A stretch of DNA of 64,000 nucleotides from Bolinopsis microptera (lineage: Eukaryota; Ctenophora; Tentaculata; Lobata; Bolinopsidae): positions 9,727,303 to 9,791,302 of the forward strand of contig NC_087075.1 of NCBI RefSeq assembly GCF_026151205.1. Direction: 5' to 3'. Shown in pieces: positions 44,945-55,790 of this stretch. A program made the translations under genes and the position numbers. Within the stretch, counting starts at the first letter, position 1; each line of letters begins with the position of its first letter. The notes under the pieces were generated by a model that worked only from the letters and a program-made list of their open reading frames with translations, searched no databases and was not told where the DNA came from.

Positions 44945-45319
44945 GATGTTGAGTTGGTTGAGTTGGTTGTAGATAAATAGATTGATTGAAGTCGATTGAA
45001 GTTGATTGAAGTTGATTGAATAGATTTGATACCTCCAATTACATTACATTTTTGTCATGTTGGTCATTTTGGTCATACCTCAATAAATGTAATATATTTG
45101 TAGTGTTGTAATTAGTTTAAAACTTAACTAAAGTACTAGCAAAAATGCGCGTTTTACTCTAGATACACACTTTTTTAGAGATTTTACCGGCGTATCCTCT
45201 AAAATCACCTAATTTGTTCAATTTTAGGGAGGGGCACCAAAAGGGGAGGGGGCGCCAACAGGGGGGCGCCTTTTCGGCAGGGGGGCGCCAACAGGCAACG
45301 TTACGCCACTGGGGGCCAA

Positions 45320-45584
45320 CCTCATAAATATTCATAAATACCTATACCTATTTTGAAATCAGAGGGAATGATAGGTATTTACGAGGTTGGCACCCCCCCC
45401 CCCCCCCCCCTCATTTTGTTTACTGACTTCAAGTTCCCAGCTCCTTTATTTGCTGTGATTAAAAAGTCGAAACAGTAGTGATTTTCAGCATTAACTCTAA
45501 AATGTTATGAATATGTTTCAATGAATTGCTGTTTAAAATTTGACTTTGTTTATTATTAAATGCTGATATTGAAGATTTAGATTT
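45320..45584. other. Small foldback next to the hAT insertion
   Basis: An imperfect inverted repeat runs from CCAACCTCATAAAT (about 45316) with ATACCTAT to ATAGGTATTTACGAGGTTGG (about 45371-45390), followed by a C18 run at 45393-45410. The matching G run on the other side of the hAT element (39452-39471) shows that the hAT target lay beside this poly-G/C foldback. No coding content. Confidence 0.5.
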
Positions 45585-46330
45585 AATCTGACCTTGTTTC
45601 ACAAAATAGTCAATGGTGTATGCACACAAGAGCTTCCTAATTACTTACAACTATACAAAGGAAGCACACGCTTAAGATCATGTCACCATGACAGCCTAAG
45701 TTATGTAACGACTCTTGTTCAAACACAGTGTAATAGCAGTCTCCTTAAGAAATCATTCTTTTATCGGACACATCTGCTCTGGAATAAACTTCCTCTCGAA
45801 ATAAGAGACCATAGCTGTCCTGATATCTTCAAGGCCAAACTTAAGGATCACCTATGGTCGGAAATGCTACCCACAGATCCAAACGATAGTCACGCTGAAT
45901 TCTACCTGTCTGATAATGATTAGATGCATCTCATTTCTCCCAATGCCAATTCTCTAATCTAAAATAACCGATCCAAATTATTTAAGGGGTTAGGGGTGGG
46001 TTGGGTTGTGGGTTGGGTTTTTAAAAGTATTGTATGATATAATCTATTTCATTAAAAAGTTAACAAATTATTAACATTATGATATTTTATGCACGCTGTA
46101 TTTTATTATTGCACAATCATCTCTATTACTATATATCTTACATTTATATGTGTTGATTGTATGAAATGTTTTGTCAGGGACCATATTTTGTAGGTGTAAT
46201 TTTTGCACGAACTACGTTCTGGTTTCCCGTCATTATAGTACATAGAAATCACTTTTTGACCGTGTTATTTTCATGCAATTACATTGATGTATGTACTATT
46301 TTGAAAAGATTTTCAATAAAAAAAAATATT
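45585..46330 (+). mobile_element. 5'-truncated non-LTR retrotransposon, RT C-terminus only
   Basis: An open frame to the stop at 45921-45923 encodes FHKIVNGVC, then FFYRTHLLWNKLPLEIRDHS and FKAKLKDHLW, the characteristic C-terminal block of Jockey/CR1/RTE-like RT proteins. It lacks all catalytic RT motifs. The following AT-rich sequence is its 3'UTR, apparently ending around the A-rich AATAAAAAAAAAT at about 46313-46326. I see no clear target duplication. Confidence 0.7.
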
Positions 46331-46805
46331 GAGCCCTTTGGCTAGAGAATACTTTCTTAGATATTTTGGACAGTTTTTAATATTGGTAATGTTAATGAAT
46401 TGTAATTGATTGATATGTAATATTTAGGCCCGTGGCCATTTTTCAAATTATCAAATGCTGATTGGCTTCCTGATCAGGTGGTCTCAGAAGGTAGTCGATA
46501 AACTACTCAGCTGCTGTCAAATCAAAATGCCAGCTGCAGACATTGACAGAGTTATTCGCATCATCACTGATCACTATGCAGAGAGATTTTACCGGCTATC
46601 ATCTAATTTGTTCAATTTTAGGGCGGGGCGCCAAAGGGGGTATGGGCGCCAACAGGGGGTGTGCTAAATCACTCTACACTCAAACTTTGAGATTTTTATA
46701 AAAGGTGAAACAGTTGAAACCAACCCTGCTGGGGTCAATAAAGCAGTCAAGCATCATGTATGTTATGTCGAGCATTCTATGGTAAAGGAAACTTTTAAAA
46801 ATTAA
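46331..46805. repeat. hAT-end fragment and a 75-bp repeat before an RT fragment
   Basis: Positions about 46565-46670 match the right end of the hAT-like element (AGAGATTTTACCGGC, GGGCGCCAACAGGGGG). Positions about 46662-46737 (GTGCTAAATCACTCTACACT to GAAACAGTTGAAACCAA) are one of three degenerate copies of a 75-bp repeat, the others at about 51912-51994 and 53738-53806. Nothing coding was seen. Confidence 0.55.
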
Positions 46806-49680
46806 ATAAATACCCCAACTTATTTGAAATTTGCCCTTGGCCTTCTGGCTCTAAGTTCAAATCTAGACTATCTATATCCAAAAAGTTCTATCTCACCCCT
46901 CTTATCCCTTTGGAGAGAAATCATTGCTGATCTAAGAATTTCAAATCAAAAACTTTTAAGTAAAATACAATACAAAGTCTCCAAAAGAAATCCAATTAAC
47001 AATCCTTGGATGACAGATGGAATTTCAGAAGCTATTTCAACTAAAGAGGAGCTGTATGATGACTGGATAGCCTCGAAAAAGTCAAAAGAATTTAGTCCAG
47101 ATGGAAATATTGATCTTCACACAAAATTTGCAAACTATCGTCGATGTCTTAAAGGTGTAATAAAAAGTCAAAAAAAGAAATATTACTGTACTAAGATTAT
47201 GGATCATCAAGGAAACAGTAAAAAGACTTGGGAAGTTATCAATGAATTAAGAGGAAAATGCAAAAAAACCATAAAGCCTCAATTCTGTGTCGACGGAGTA
47301 CGCATCACAGAACGTAGACTCATAGCCAACAAATTTAATGAGTACTTTGCCTCCATAGCGTCGAAATTGAATGAACAAGTTGATGGGGAAATGAAAATTG
47401 AGCCACTTCCTTCATTTGTTGAATTTTTACCAAAAACTAACCCAAATTCGATGTACTTAACAGACTGCACTGAGAGTGAAATATCTCATATCATTTCTGA
47501 GCTCCAAAATGGCAAAGCTAGTGATTTCCCCATCAGTGTTATTAAAAAGGCTTCACACATTCTCAGCCCAGTGCTTTCCATACAATACAACAACCTTATG
47601 TCAACAGGATGCTTTCCCGCCATCCTTAAGGTAGGTAAAATTAGCCCCATCTACAAAAAAGATAACGAAGAACACTTACAAAATTATCGTCCAATTTCCA
47701 CTCTCCCAATTTTTGGTAAAATTTTTGAAAAGGTTATCTACTCATGGCTTTATGGTTTTCTCTCGAGTCAGGGAATACTGCACGATAGCCAGTTTGGGTT
47801 CCGAAAGGGTCACTCAACATCACATGCACTCAACTACTCAATTCACCACATTCAGCAGTCACTCAAAGCCGGTAATCATGTTTTAGGAATCTTTATCGAC
47901 CTAAGTAAAGCATTTGATACAATAGATCACTCAATACTTCTCAAAAAATTAAACACATACGGGATCAGAGGACGGGCACACAAACTCCTGGAAAGTTATC
48001 TTTCCGACCGTAAACAATATGTTGGTGTGCTTAATGAAATATCTGATACTCTACCCGTGCTCTTTGGAGTGCCACAGGGGAGCTGTTTAGGGCCCCTTCT
48101 GTTCTTAATATACATAAACGATCTTACAAACTCTGAAAAAAACTCTAAATTTGTTCTATTTGCTGATGACACAAATATCTTCGTCGCTGCAAAAAGTAAA
48201 AACCTAGCATACAAAAAAGCCAATGAAGTCCTAAGTTCTGTACACCGCTACATGCTTGCCAATAAACTTCACATAAACACTGGCAAGAGCTGTTACCTTG
48301 AATTCTCAAACTCTCGATCCAACAAAGATGAAGATACCCCCTCTGATCAAGAAATAAATATCAATGGCATACCTTTGGAGAGAGTACATGAAACTAAATT
48401 CTTAGGCGTAACAATCGATGAAGACCTAAACTGGAATGCACATAGAGGTAAATTAGCAAAAAAAACTAGCCAGCTGCTGTGGCATGCTAAATAGAATTAA
48501 AGATAACATTCCCACATCACTCCACAAAGATCTGTATCACACTCTGTTTGAAAGCTATCTTGCTTATGGTATAACAGTCTGGGGAGGAGCATCTAACAAA
48601 AAACTCGAACCTCTGTTCAAAGCACAGAAAATGTGTGCCCGCATAATGTTTGGTGATAAAGAAGCATACTTGGATAAGTTCAAAACTAGTGCGCGATGCA
48701 GACCCTACGGGGAGCAAATCCTGGGCAACGAATTCTACAGAAAAGAGCATACTAAACCCCTCTTCAACACTCATGAAATCATGAATGTGCATAATCTGTA
48801 CTTCTACCACTGCATTAATGACATCTTCAAGGTCTTGAAATATAGAACCCCTATATCACTTTACTCCCTCTTTGAAACATCTGGCAGACTTGGCAAAGAG
48901 ACACTCATTCTCACACCTAAACCATCAGACAGCTACATATATAGAGCAGGGACAATCTGGAACACAGTACGACAAAATCTCATGCTAACTACATTCACCT
49001 GTAAGCCCAATCACCTCAAATCATCCATAAAAATAACCATCGCTCACACTCAAAAGGAAGGAGAACCAAACGACTGGAACTTAGCCTTAAACAGTGTTCG
49101 ACAAAATTCAAAAACTTTAAAATTGACCTTGCCTAGATTACTTAAGCTTACAAAAGCTGTAATATCTTAGCAAAATATAACTTGCAGCAGCCCCATACCT
49201 TGTCATGAACATAATATCGATACTACCTCTGTGATCACATCTTTCTCTGGGTGCAAAATGAATAGATATATATATTATATAGATTATAGGTTTATCAGTT
49301 TTATAGAAATTTGAAAGTTCTATAGAAATTTATTTAATTTATTTATATATGGATTATAAACATTTTTGTTTGTGTGTTTTGCGCTATGCATCTTTATACC
49401 TATTTTAGAAGAGATTTTTATAGAATATTAGAAGTGTAGTAGGGTCAGTTTCAGACGAATTAAGCATAAATATCATCATTGCCATGTCTGAAGTGGTTTG
49501 TAAATGGGCCATTGTTAGCCCCAAGCGTTTTGGTCCTTCATTCCTGCCACTCAGCATTGCCTACTGTAAAGTAGAAATTTTTCTAAGACAATAGAGAAAC
49601 TGACCCTGTCTCACTAAATTCCCCTAAATTCAACCACTTACCATAATAAAAATGCTAACAACCAAATAAAGTTTTTTAAA
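46806..49680 (+). pseudogene. 5'-truncated non-LTR retrotransposon ORF2 (L2/CR1-like RT) with a frameshift
   Basis: The open frame has no endonuclease; the 46824 start is not a real ATG. The RT domain is well preserved: LQNYRPISTLPIFGKIFEK, QFGFRKGHSTSHA, FIDLSKAFDTIDH, GVPQGSCLGPLLF and VLFADDTNIF. Near 48475 one extra base in CTGCTGTGG breaks the frame, and the protein resumes as CGMLNRIKDN in the next frame from about 48482 to the stop at 49168-49170. The C-terminal region contains VWGGASNKKLEPLF and TPISLYSLFET. A non-coding tail of about 500 bases follows. It is similar in kind to the fragment at 51080-51910 but clearly diverged from it. The copy cannot be autonomous. Confidence 0.85.
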
Positions 49681-51079
49681 TAAAGAATATTTCCTCAAGT
49701 TTACGTCTAGCTAACTAATTAGTGGTTTAAGCTCTTATTCTATTTATGATTAAAGGAATGTAAAATAAAACTTTTCGTTTTCATTGAATTTTAAGTAAAA
49801 TACAATTTTTATTTTCCACAGAAGAATCAATACATATTGAATTATAAATATCCGATAATTCCATTAATAATCATTAAAAGTTGCTTTGTCATTTGTAAAA
49901 TCAAAAACGAAAAGCCCCACGCTGAACGCGCGCGGCATTTTTTCTGCAGCTGCCTAGCTTCAAGCTTGTAGCTGCTAACATCAAAGCCGCCGCGCGCGCC
50001 CAGCGCTGGGGTGCATTCTCATTAACAATTAAACTTGGTCAAAGATATTTATATACAATTCCTAAATTAAATCAATAATCATGTTAATATGAGTATTCAA
50101 CACTACTCGACAACAAATATTTGCCGGCCCATCAACGATTCAGTCGCCGAAACAAAAATCAAATGTTTGCTTTTTCGTTTCGGGGACTGTTTGAACTCAG
50201 TACCATATCCGACTAATCACACTTTATAATGGTTAAAATACAAAGTAAAAAGATTTTCCTCGATGGGCCGGCATTCGCAACCGCGAAAAGTTTTGAGTAC
50301 GACAAACGATGACACCACCACCAGCCGTTAATTGATAAGTCCATGGGTGACGGGATAAAGTTAAAGTAAGATGTGTAATTTCATATTGCCTATCACCTAT
50401 CACCTAAGTTACTTTGCATATACTGCTTCTAGTTACACGATAGCGATCTCAGTTCCCAATAACGTGTGACCCAACAGAGGGGATTGTGGAAGGACACGTA
50501 CATTTTTCATTAACACGTGCCCTGATTACCCCCTCCGTTGAGCCACTATACGGGGAACGTTGACCGCCAGTCTGTAGTCAGATCGTTAATAAATTATACT
50601 TTAAAATTGGTTGCCGGGTGATGGTGTCAGTGAGAGACGTTAAGTTAGGTGAACATTGGTACAAAAATATAATAATCTAGCAGTTTATCTCAAAGTTAAA
50701 ATCACTATTTGTTAAAGTATACAAACAGTTCTATTCAAAAGAACAAAGTCCGAGAGCAGAGAGAAGATTTGGAGACTATACACGCATATGTGGGGTTTAA
50801 ATTTGGTATTAGTAATTTTAGGGTTCGACCGAAAATGTTGGTCGGTTGGTTAATAGGGAGCAGTCACTGTCATTAGAATTATCAGATTAGGAGCAACAAT
50901 TAGAATCAAATTGGACATATTGTGTATTGTGAAATCAGTGAAACCTAGAATGGCGGTAAAATGCTAACGCGCCTTGTTATGCGCGCTAACATACTAGCTG
51001 CTGAAAATAAAGAAGTATATGCATGATAATGTCGTTTGTCGGCAGCGCCTGCCGATACCTGGATTATATTGTGTATAAC
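49681..51079. other. Intergenic DNA with short inverted repeats
   Basis: No gene was seen. GC-rich hairpin-prone islands occur near 49925-50010 (GCGCGCGGC and CCGCCGCGCGCG), at about 50120/50260 (inverted GCCGGCCCATC and GATGGGCCGGC), and near 50960-51060 (GGCAGCGCCTGCC). The last 100 or so bases are probably the 3'UTR of the minus-strand RT fragment that begins at 51080. Confidence 0.4.
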
Positions 51080-51910
51080 TTAGAATTCAGTGAAATTTTT
51101 GTCATTCCATTCAGCACCATACCTGTTTTGGGCATTCATCAGTGACTTTTGTAATTTATTCTTAACAGAAGAACAAGAGGAATTAAAATTAAATGAGCCA
51201 ATTTTACAAAACTCATTCCACAGCCACGCTGATTTATAGATGAATTGTTTAGTTGGAGAAGGTGTGATTAACATATTGTCTTTCCTATGAGATATGGTGA
51301 ACAAAGAGAACATTGAAATTGGTACTCTTGTCTTAATTATCTTTAAAAATTCCATTAGGCAACGTAGTCTATATAGGTTCTCTACAGCTAGTAATTTATG
51401 TTTTGCAAATAGAGGTTTGGTAGACTCCTTAACATAAAAATCGCAACCCAAACGTTGGGAGCCGAACGGTCTAACTCTAGCACATGTTTTGAATTTGTCT
51501 ACATACCTTTTATGGTCTCCGAATAGAATTCTTATACATTTCTTCTGAGTAATAAATAGTGGTTTTAACTGGATATTAGGAATACCTCCCCACACAGAAA
51601 TAGCAAAACCGAGATGTGATTCAAAGAGAGAATGGTAAATTTGTTTATATAGTGATTCTGGTAAGCATTTCTTAATACGGTAGATGCGTCCACAAGCACT
51701 GCTTAGTTTTTTGTTAAGGGATTGTATGTGTGGTTTCCAACTTAATTTGTCATCAATAATTACTCCAAGGAATTTAATTTGACTAACACGCTTGATTACC
51801 TTGTTATTCATGGAGAGGTAATAGCTATCTATATCGGCGTCTAATTCATTATTGTTACGTTTATTTGGAGAGAGGTACATGTAACAGCACTTTTTTACAT
51901 TAAAACATAC
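51080..51910 (-). pseudogene. 5'-truncated non-LTR retrotransposon, RT C-terminal third
   Basis: The minus-strand frame ends at 51080. It encodes the post-catalytic part of an L2/CR1-like RT: IKFLGVIIDDKLSWKPHIQ, IYHSLFESHLGFAISVWGG, LFITQKKCIRILFGD and FYVKESTKPLF. The catalytic FADD region is missing. The frame can be read rightwards to 51958, but the last 45 or so bases belong to the 75-bp repeat also found at 46662 and 53738, so the true 5' truncation point is near 51910. It is the same superfamily as the element at 46806-49680. Confidence 0.75.
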
Positions 51911-51959
51911 TGAGCGTGCTGAATCACTACACTCAAACTTTAAGATTTTATAGTACATG

Positions 51960-52199
51960 TAATAGGTGAAACGGTTGGAACAGTTGAAACCAACTTAAAT
52001 GTTTTTTTGAACGCTATTTCCGAATCATCCCCATGACAAAAGGTGAAAGTGCTCCCTTGGCATGTATCAGCGAAAAACTGTCTTGATCACGTGATATGGC
52101 CAAATAAATAAGTTGGTATTGTGTATTGATGCTTTTCATACAAACAAGTTAAACCAAATTCTTTAAGTCATGTATCCTGGGTTTGGACAGGATATGTCC
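51960..52199. other. Spacer containing the rest of the 75-bp repeat
   Basis: The sequence GTGAAACGGTTGGAACAGTTGAAACCAA at the left edge completes the 75-bp repeat interrupted by the RT fragment. No other feature was seen. Confidence 0.4.
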
Positions 52200-52207
52200 G
52201 CTTAAAA

Positions 52208-52803
52208 CAGAGGCGGCTATTGAGGGCGTCCAGGCGTCCGTGGACGCCTTTAAATTATTATCTGGTGGCTGGTGCTTAAAATAGAAATAGTAATTAGTAA
52301 TAGTGTTAGGAAATAACAAATCGCAATATAAAGGTCTTCGTTTACTATCATACGTTTTAATGTAAGCGCACGCAAGATCTTCGTGAAATTTTGTGTTGTA
52401 GGGAGTCCAATCCTACCTCTGGACTACTCAGCTGTGCAGTTTTAACACATAGTTAATTGTAAACGTTACAAAGCACATCGTGCGCATCCCACTACAGGTA
52501 ATCTATTATGATTTGCCTCGATTTGGGGGTCCAGGACCCTTTGAAGTTTTAACTATTGCCTGTTGTGATACTGCGCGGCTGAGATCGTACACGTGTGGTG
52601 TCCTGTTTCACCCATGTTATAAGTTTTTGTTTTAGTTTGCTGTCGCCTGTAAAGTGTTACACATTACATTTACAAAGCCCTGTGTGTAATGTTAAAGGTA
52701 GTTTGGAGGGATCAGCTTGAGCCGGCTCCCAAGCCCCCCTCCCCCCAGTCCATCGATTGGACCCCCAACAAAACTGCCAGCCAGCTCCCACGAGCCGCCT
52801 CTG
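52208..52803. mobile_element. Non-autonomous hAT-like element, 596 bp
   Basis: It begins CAGAGGCGGCT and ends AGCCGCCTCTG, a perfect 11-bp terminal inverted repeat of the CAGAGGCGG type seen in hAT elements. GCTTAAAA flanks it on both sides (52200-52207 and 52804-52811), a perfect 8-bp target duplication. There is no transposase ORF. Confidence 0.85.
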
Positions 52804-53083
52804 GCTTAAAATACGTATAATTTCTGAGCAGCTGTGCACAGCTGAATTTTAAAATGTTAAACAGGTGCTTCTTGTAAACAGAGAAATTTGTTTCCCTTTG
52901 AATCTATCAAACTAGATGAATTGTTGTAAATACTGAGATCAAACTATCAATCTACAGGCTATCGTCAAACATGTTGCAAGGCGTCATCTTCAGTGACATA
53001 AGCCCTAGAAATTGTAAAAAGTTAGTAAAACCCAAAATTCCTTTAAAAATCTGAACACTCTTAAAACGGTTATAAAGTTAAAA

Positions 53084-53296
53084 TTAAGATGTTAGGAGTA
53101 ATGGAAGGCCAAAAGGATTTTTAGTGTTAATTCCCAAAGGTTTTAAAGTCTTGAGTAGTTGAATATATTTATGTTCACGGACATCCAAAGTTTTAGGACT
53201 AGAATTATCAATAATTGACACATTAAAAATTTTGTTAAAATCTTCCCTTTGTCTAAAACCATGATGCTTCTTGTAAACAATTCGTTTTAAACATTT
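53084..53296 (-). pseudogene. Penelope-like element relic, C-terminal end
   Basis: A minus-strand open stretch ending at TAA (53086-53084) encodes KKHHGFRQREDFNKIF, then LDVREHKYIQLLKTLKPFG and NPFGLPLLLTS. The 'REH-x-x-I-x-x-LKTLKPFGIN' pattern resembles the GIY-YIG endonuclease region at the C-terminus of Penelope-like retroelements. Upstream RT sequence is not present. The call rests on motif resemblance only. The AT-rich DNA at 52860-53083 may be its 3'UTR. Confidence 0.5.
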
Positions 53297-53639
53297 GTTC
53301 GAAATTTAAAAGGTGATCACCTTATGGAGTATCGATACTCCATACTTTTAACATATTTGTGCTAAGACGTACCTACAATGTACAATGTACTTCCAGCTTG
53401 TTAGTACTTTATATGTTTTGTTTGTTATAGTTTGGAGGAAATTGTCGCCCAACGCGCTGCGCGCATTATCATGCTTGCTTCACTTCGTGAGCGATAGTGA
53501 TATCGTTGCAAAATTATTATACGAAACGTTGGTATCCTCAATTGTATAAATCAAATGGTAATTCATTTACATGGATGTGGTTCGTTTTTTTCAGGTATAT
53601 GTTAAATTTAATTGCCCATTATTAATTGACTAGCCCGAC
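53297..53639. other. AT-rich spacer
   Basis: No gene was seen. A small palindrome around GGAGTATCGATACTCC (53325-53341) and GC-rich hairpins near 53450-53470 are the only structure noticed. Confidence 0.35.
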
Positions 53640-55790
53640 GCGGATTACTTTGTAGCACATTTTCGGGCAAAGAGGAGCGCGCTACATGATCGAAGAAATT
53701 TAGACGAGTAACATCCGTCAACAATTTAACCAAACGTGCTAAATCATTTTACAGTCGATCTTTGATGCATTTTACTAAAAGGGCCAAGCTAGTTGAAACC
53801 AATTTGAATCGATGCACTTTGGACGTTGATTCTTAATTAGTAAAACAAATTTTTAGTAAAACAAATTTAAATTTTGGTATTTATTAAGAACACTACTACT
53901 ATATTGTATTAAGAACAATCAAAACATATCATATCATAAAAATAAAGCCGCGCGTTGGTTGACTGCCTCAGTATGGTGAATAATTGACGATGTCAATTCA
54001 TGGCAGCTCGGCGCGGCACAGTAGCGCATTTCGCCGATCTAGCCAGAGATCGCTGTGAGAAGCCTAAGTGCGCGGCGCGGCACAGTAACGCATCGCGCTA
54101 CAAGTTGATTCCGACGGGTTAAAATGCTCCCCTGGCGAGATATTGACGAACAATTGTTTAGGTCGCGTAATATGACTGTAAAAAGAAGTTGGTCTAATTT
54201 CTCGTTAGGGTTAGAGTTTCGGCATATGCTTTTGTTATAAATTGGATTAGGGTTAGGATCAAATTAAAGGGTTAAGTCACATAATATTCGAAAGTAGTTT
54301 GATAAATCATTATGCAGATATAATTTTGTCTTACGAGTTACATTGTTGACGGATGTTACTCGTCTAAATTTCTTCGAAGTAGCGCGCGCCACTTTCTTCT
54401 CGAAATGTTACCCGATGGCAAGTGCTACGAAGTAGCGCGCGCCGGGTCAGACCATTAACAATGGTCAAGTTACATTGTTGATTGTACGACCCGCCGCGCA
54501 CGATGCACGAGTGCGCGGCTCCCCCTGTATCGTAGAAACTCTACAGGGCCAGGGGTCGCTTCACTATAGTGAAGCGACAGTGGTGGTCCATGGTCACCAC
54601 GTGATACAAAATATAATTGTAAATTATTAGCGTTGCGGCTTAAAATGTATTATCTGATTTGGCAAGTACATTTATGATTTAACAAATTCTCTTCTATTTG
54701 GAAAATTTGTTTCGATTTTATAAATAAAATTTATGCGTGTATACATTTTTTAATTTAAATTTTAAAAGAGTTGTATAATAATTTTAATGGATTAAAGTAT
54801 ATATTTTTACGTAAATCAGTCATATGTCAATTTGCTAATATATCCAAGGATATGCAATTTTTGAGACTATGAAAACTTTGTCATAAGTTGTATGACCCGC
54901 CGCGCACGAGTGCGCGGCTCCCCCTGTATCGTCAGGACGATAAAGTGAGGGTCACAACGTGATACAATGTAGGTTTACAACCTACCAGGACGCGCGCCGA
55001 GTTTGACTCGTCGACGGTATAATATATGGAACAGATATTTTACGAGTATCACCCGTTAATTGAAATTTCGAACCACGCAAGGCCAAATAAAGTAAGACCA
55101 TGTTAGTTTAGTTAAATACATAAAATTTTGAGAGATTCAATAAGAAATTTGTTTGTGATTTCAGTGCCTAATTACTGCAATTACATTGGGCCCAATGGGC
55201 TAATAAGAATTTGAAGTAGCGCGCGCCGCTTTCTTCTCGACGGCAACTGCTACGAAGTAGCGCGTGCCGGGCCAGATCATTAACAATGGTCAAATAAGAA
55301 TATACGAAAATAAATCCAGCAATGGCTATAGACGCACTCAAAAATATAATTCGACAAATAAATTAAAATGTTAAAATTCAGATGTGGCCTGTGGGTAGGG
55401 TGTTATAGCAAAAATGGGTTTAGCTTTCCGAGACTGACTCAGACGGTTTGGGATGCAGGCCCCCTCGTCCGGAGATTTCCGCTGGAGGCGAAACTAAACG
55501 ATATTTTGGAGCCTAGAAAGGATCTGGATACATTTCTAAAGCAAGACCAGAAGCAAGTTGTTGAAAAAACAAATTTTCAACATGTTAAAGTAAGACACGG
55601 CCAGGTTAATGAACTCACACAGATCTGAGATCGTTACACATGTCAAATTATTAGGCAGGCGTTCGGCATCAACAAGCAGGCGCTCAATTATTAGTTGTCA
55701 TACGTTGTATGACCCGCCGCGCACGAAGTGCGCGGCTTCCCCTGTATAGTGAAACGACCGTGGGTGTCGCAACGTGATACAAATTATTAG
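53640..55790. repeat. Cluster 2 of GC-rich hairpin modules and a foldback element
   Basis: The blocks of cluster 1 recur here. Block Y lies at about 54485-54606, 54889-54975 and 55697-55790, all in minus orientation. Block X lies at about 54976-55066, minus. Hairpins include GTCATACGTTGTATGAC (55697-55713), GACCATTAACAATGGTC (54450-54466) and GTCGCTTCACTATAGTGAAG (near 54547). A foldback unit of about 700 bp is bounded by inverted copies of GAAATTTAGACGAGTAACAT (about 53693 and 54384). CGAAGTAGCGCGCGCC-type segments occur at about 54373, 54427, 55211 and 55253. Degenerate TTAGGG words occur near 54205 and 54243. There is no ORF except the exon at 55368-55589, which lies between modules. Confidence 0.75.

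Larger units (their letters stand above)
39579..45118 (-). mobile_element. Non-LTR retrotransposon B, full length, with AlkB-SGNH ORF1
   Basis: This 5,540-bp minus-strand element is flanked by AAAACTTA at 39571-39578 and 45119-45126. In gene order it has a 5'UTR of 174 bp, ORF1 (44944-43208), an ORF2 frame (43031-40035), and a 3'UTR of about 456 bp ending in a (TTCTAA)n hexamer tail. Both ORFs lack internal stops and the target duplication is perfect, so the insertion is recent. The protein architecture matches element A, but sequence divergence is large and the 3' ends differ, so they are separate families of one lineage. Confidence 0.92.
39476..45311. mobile_element. hAT-like non-autonomous element carrying nested retrotransposon B
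   Basis: The element begins CAGTGGCGTAACG and ends CGTTACGCCACTG. CAGTGGCG termini are typical of hAT transposons. It is flanked on both sides by GGGGCCAA (39468-39475 and 45312-45319), a perfect 8-bp target duplication as expected for hAT. Without the nested retrotransposon (39579-45118) it is only about 295 bp: a left end of about 100 bp and a right end of about 190 bp with GC-rich GGGGGCGCC repeats. It has no transposase. Related right-end fragments lie near 28500-28615 and 46565-46670. Confidence 0.85.
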
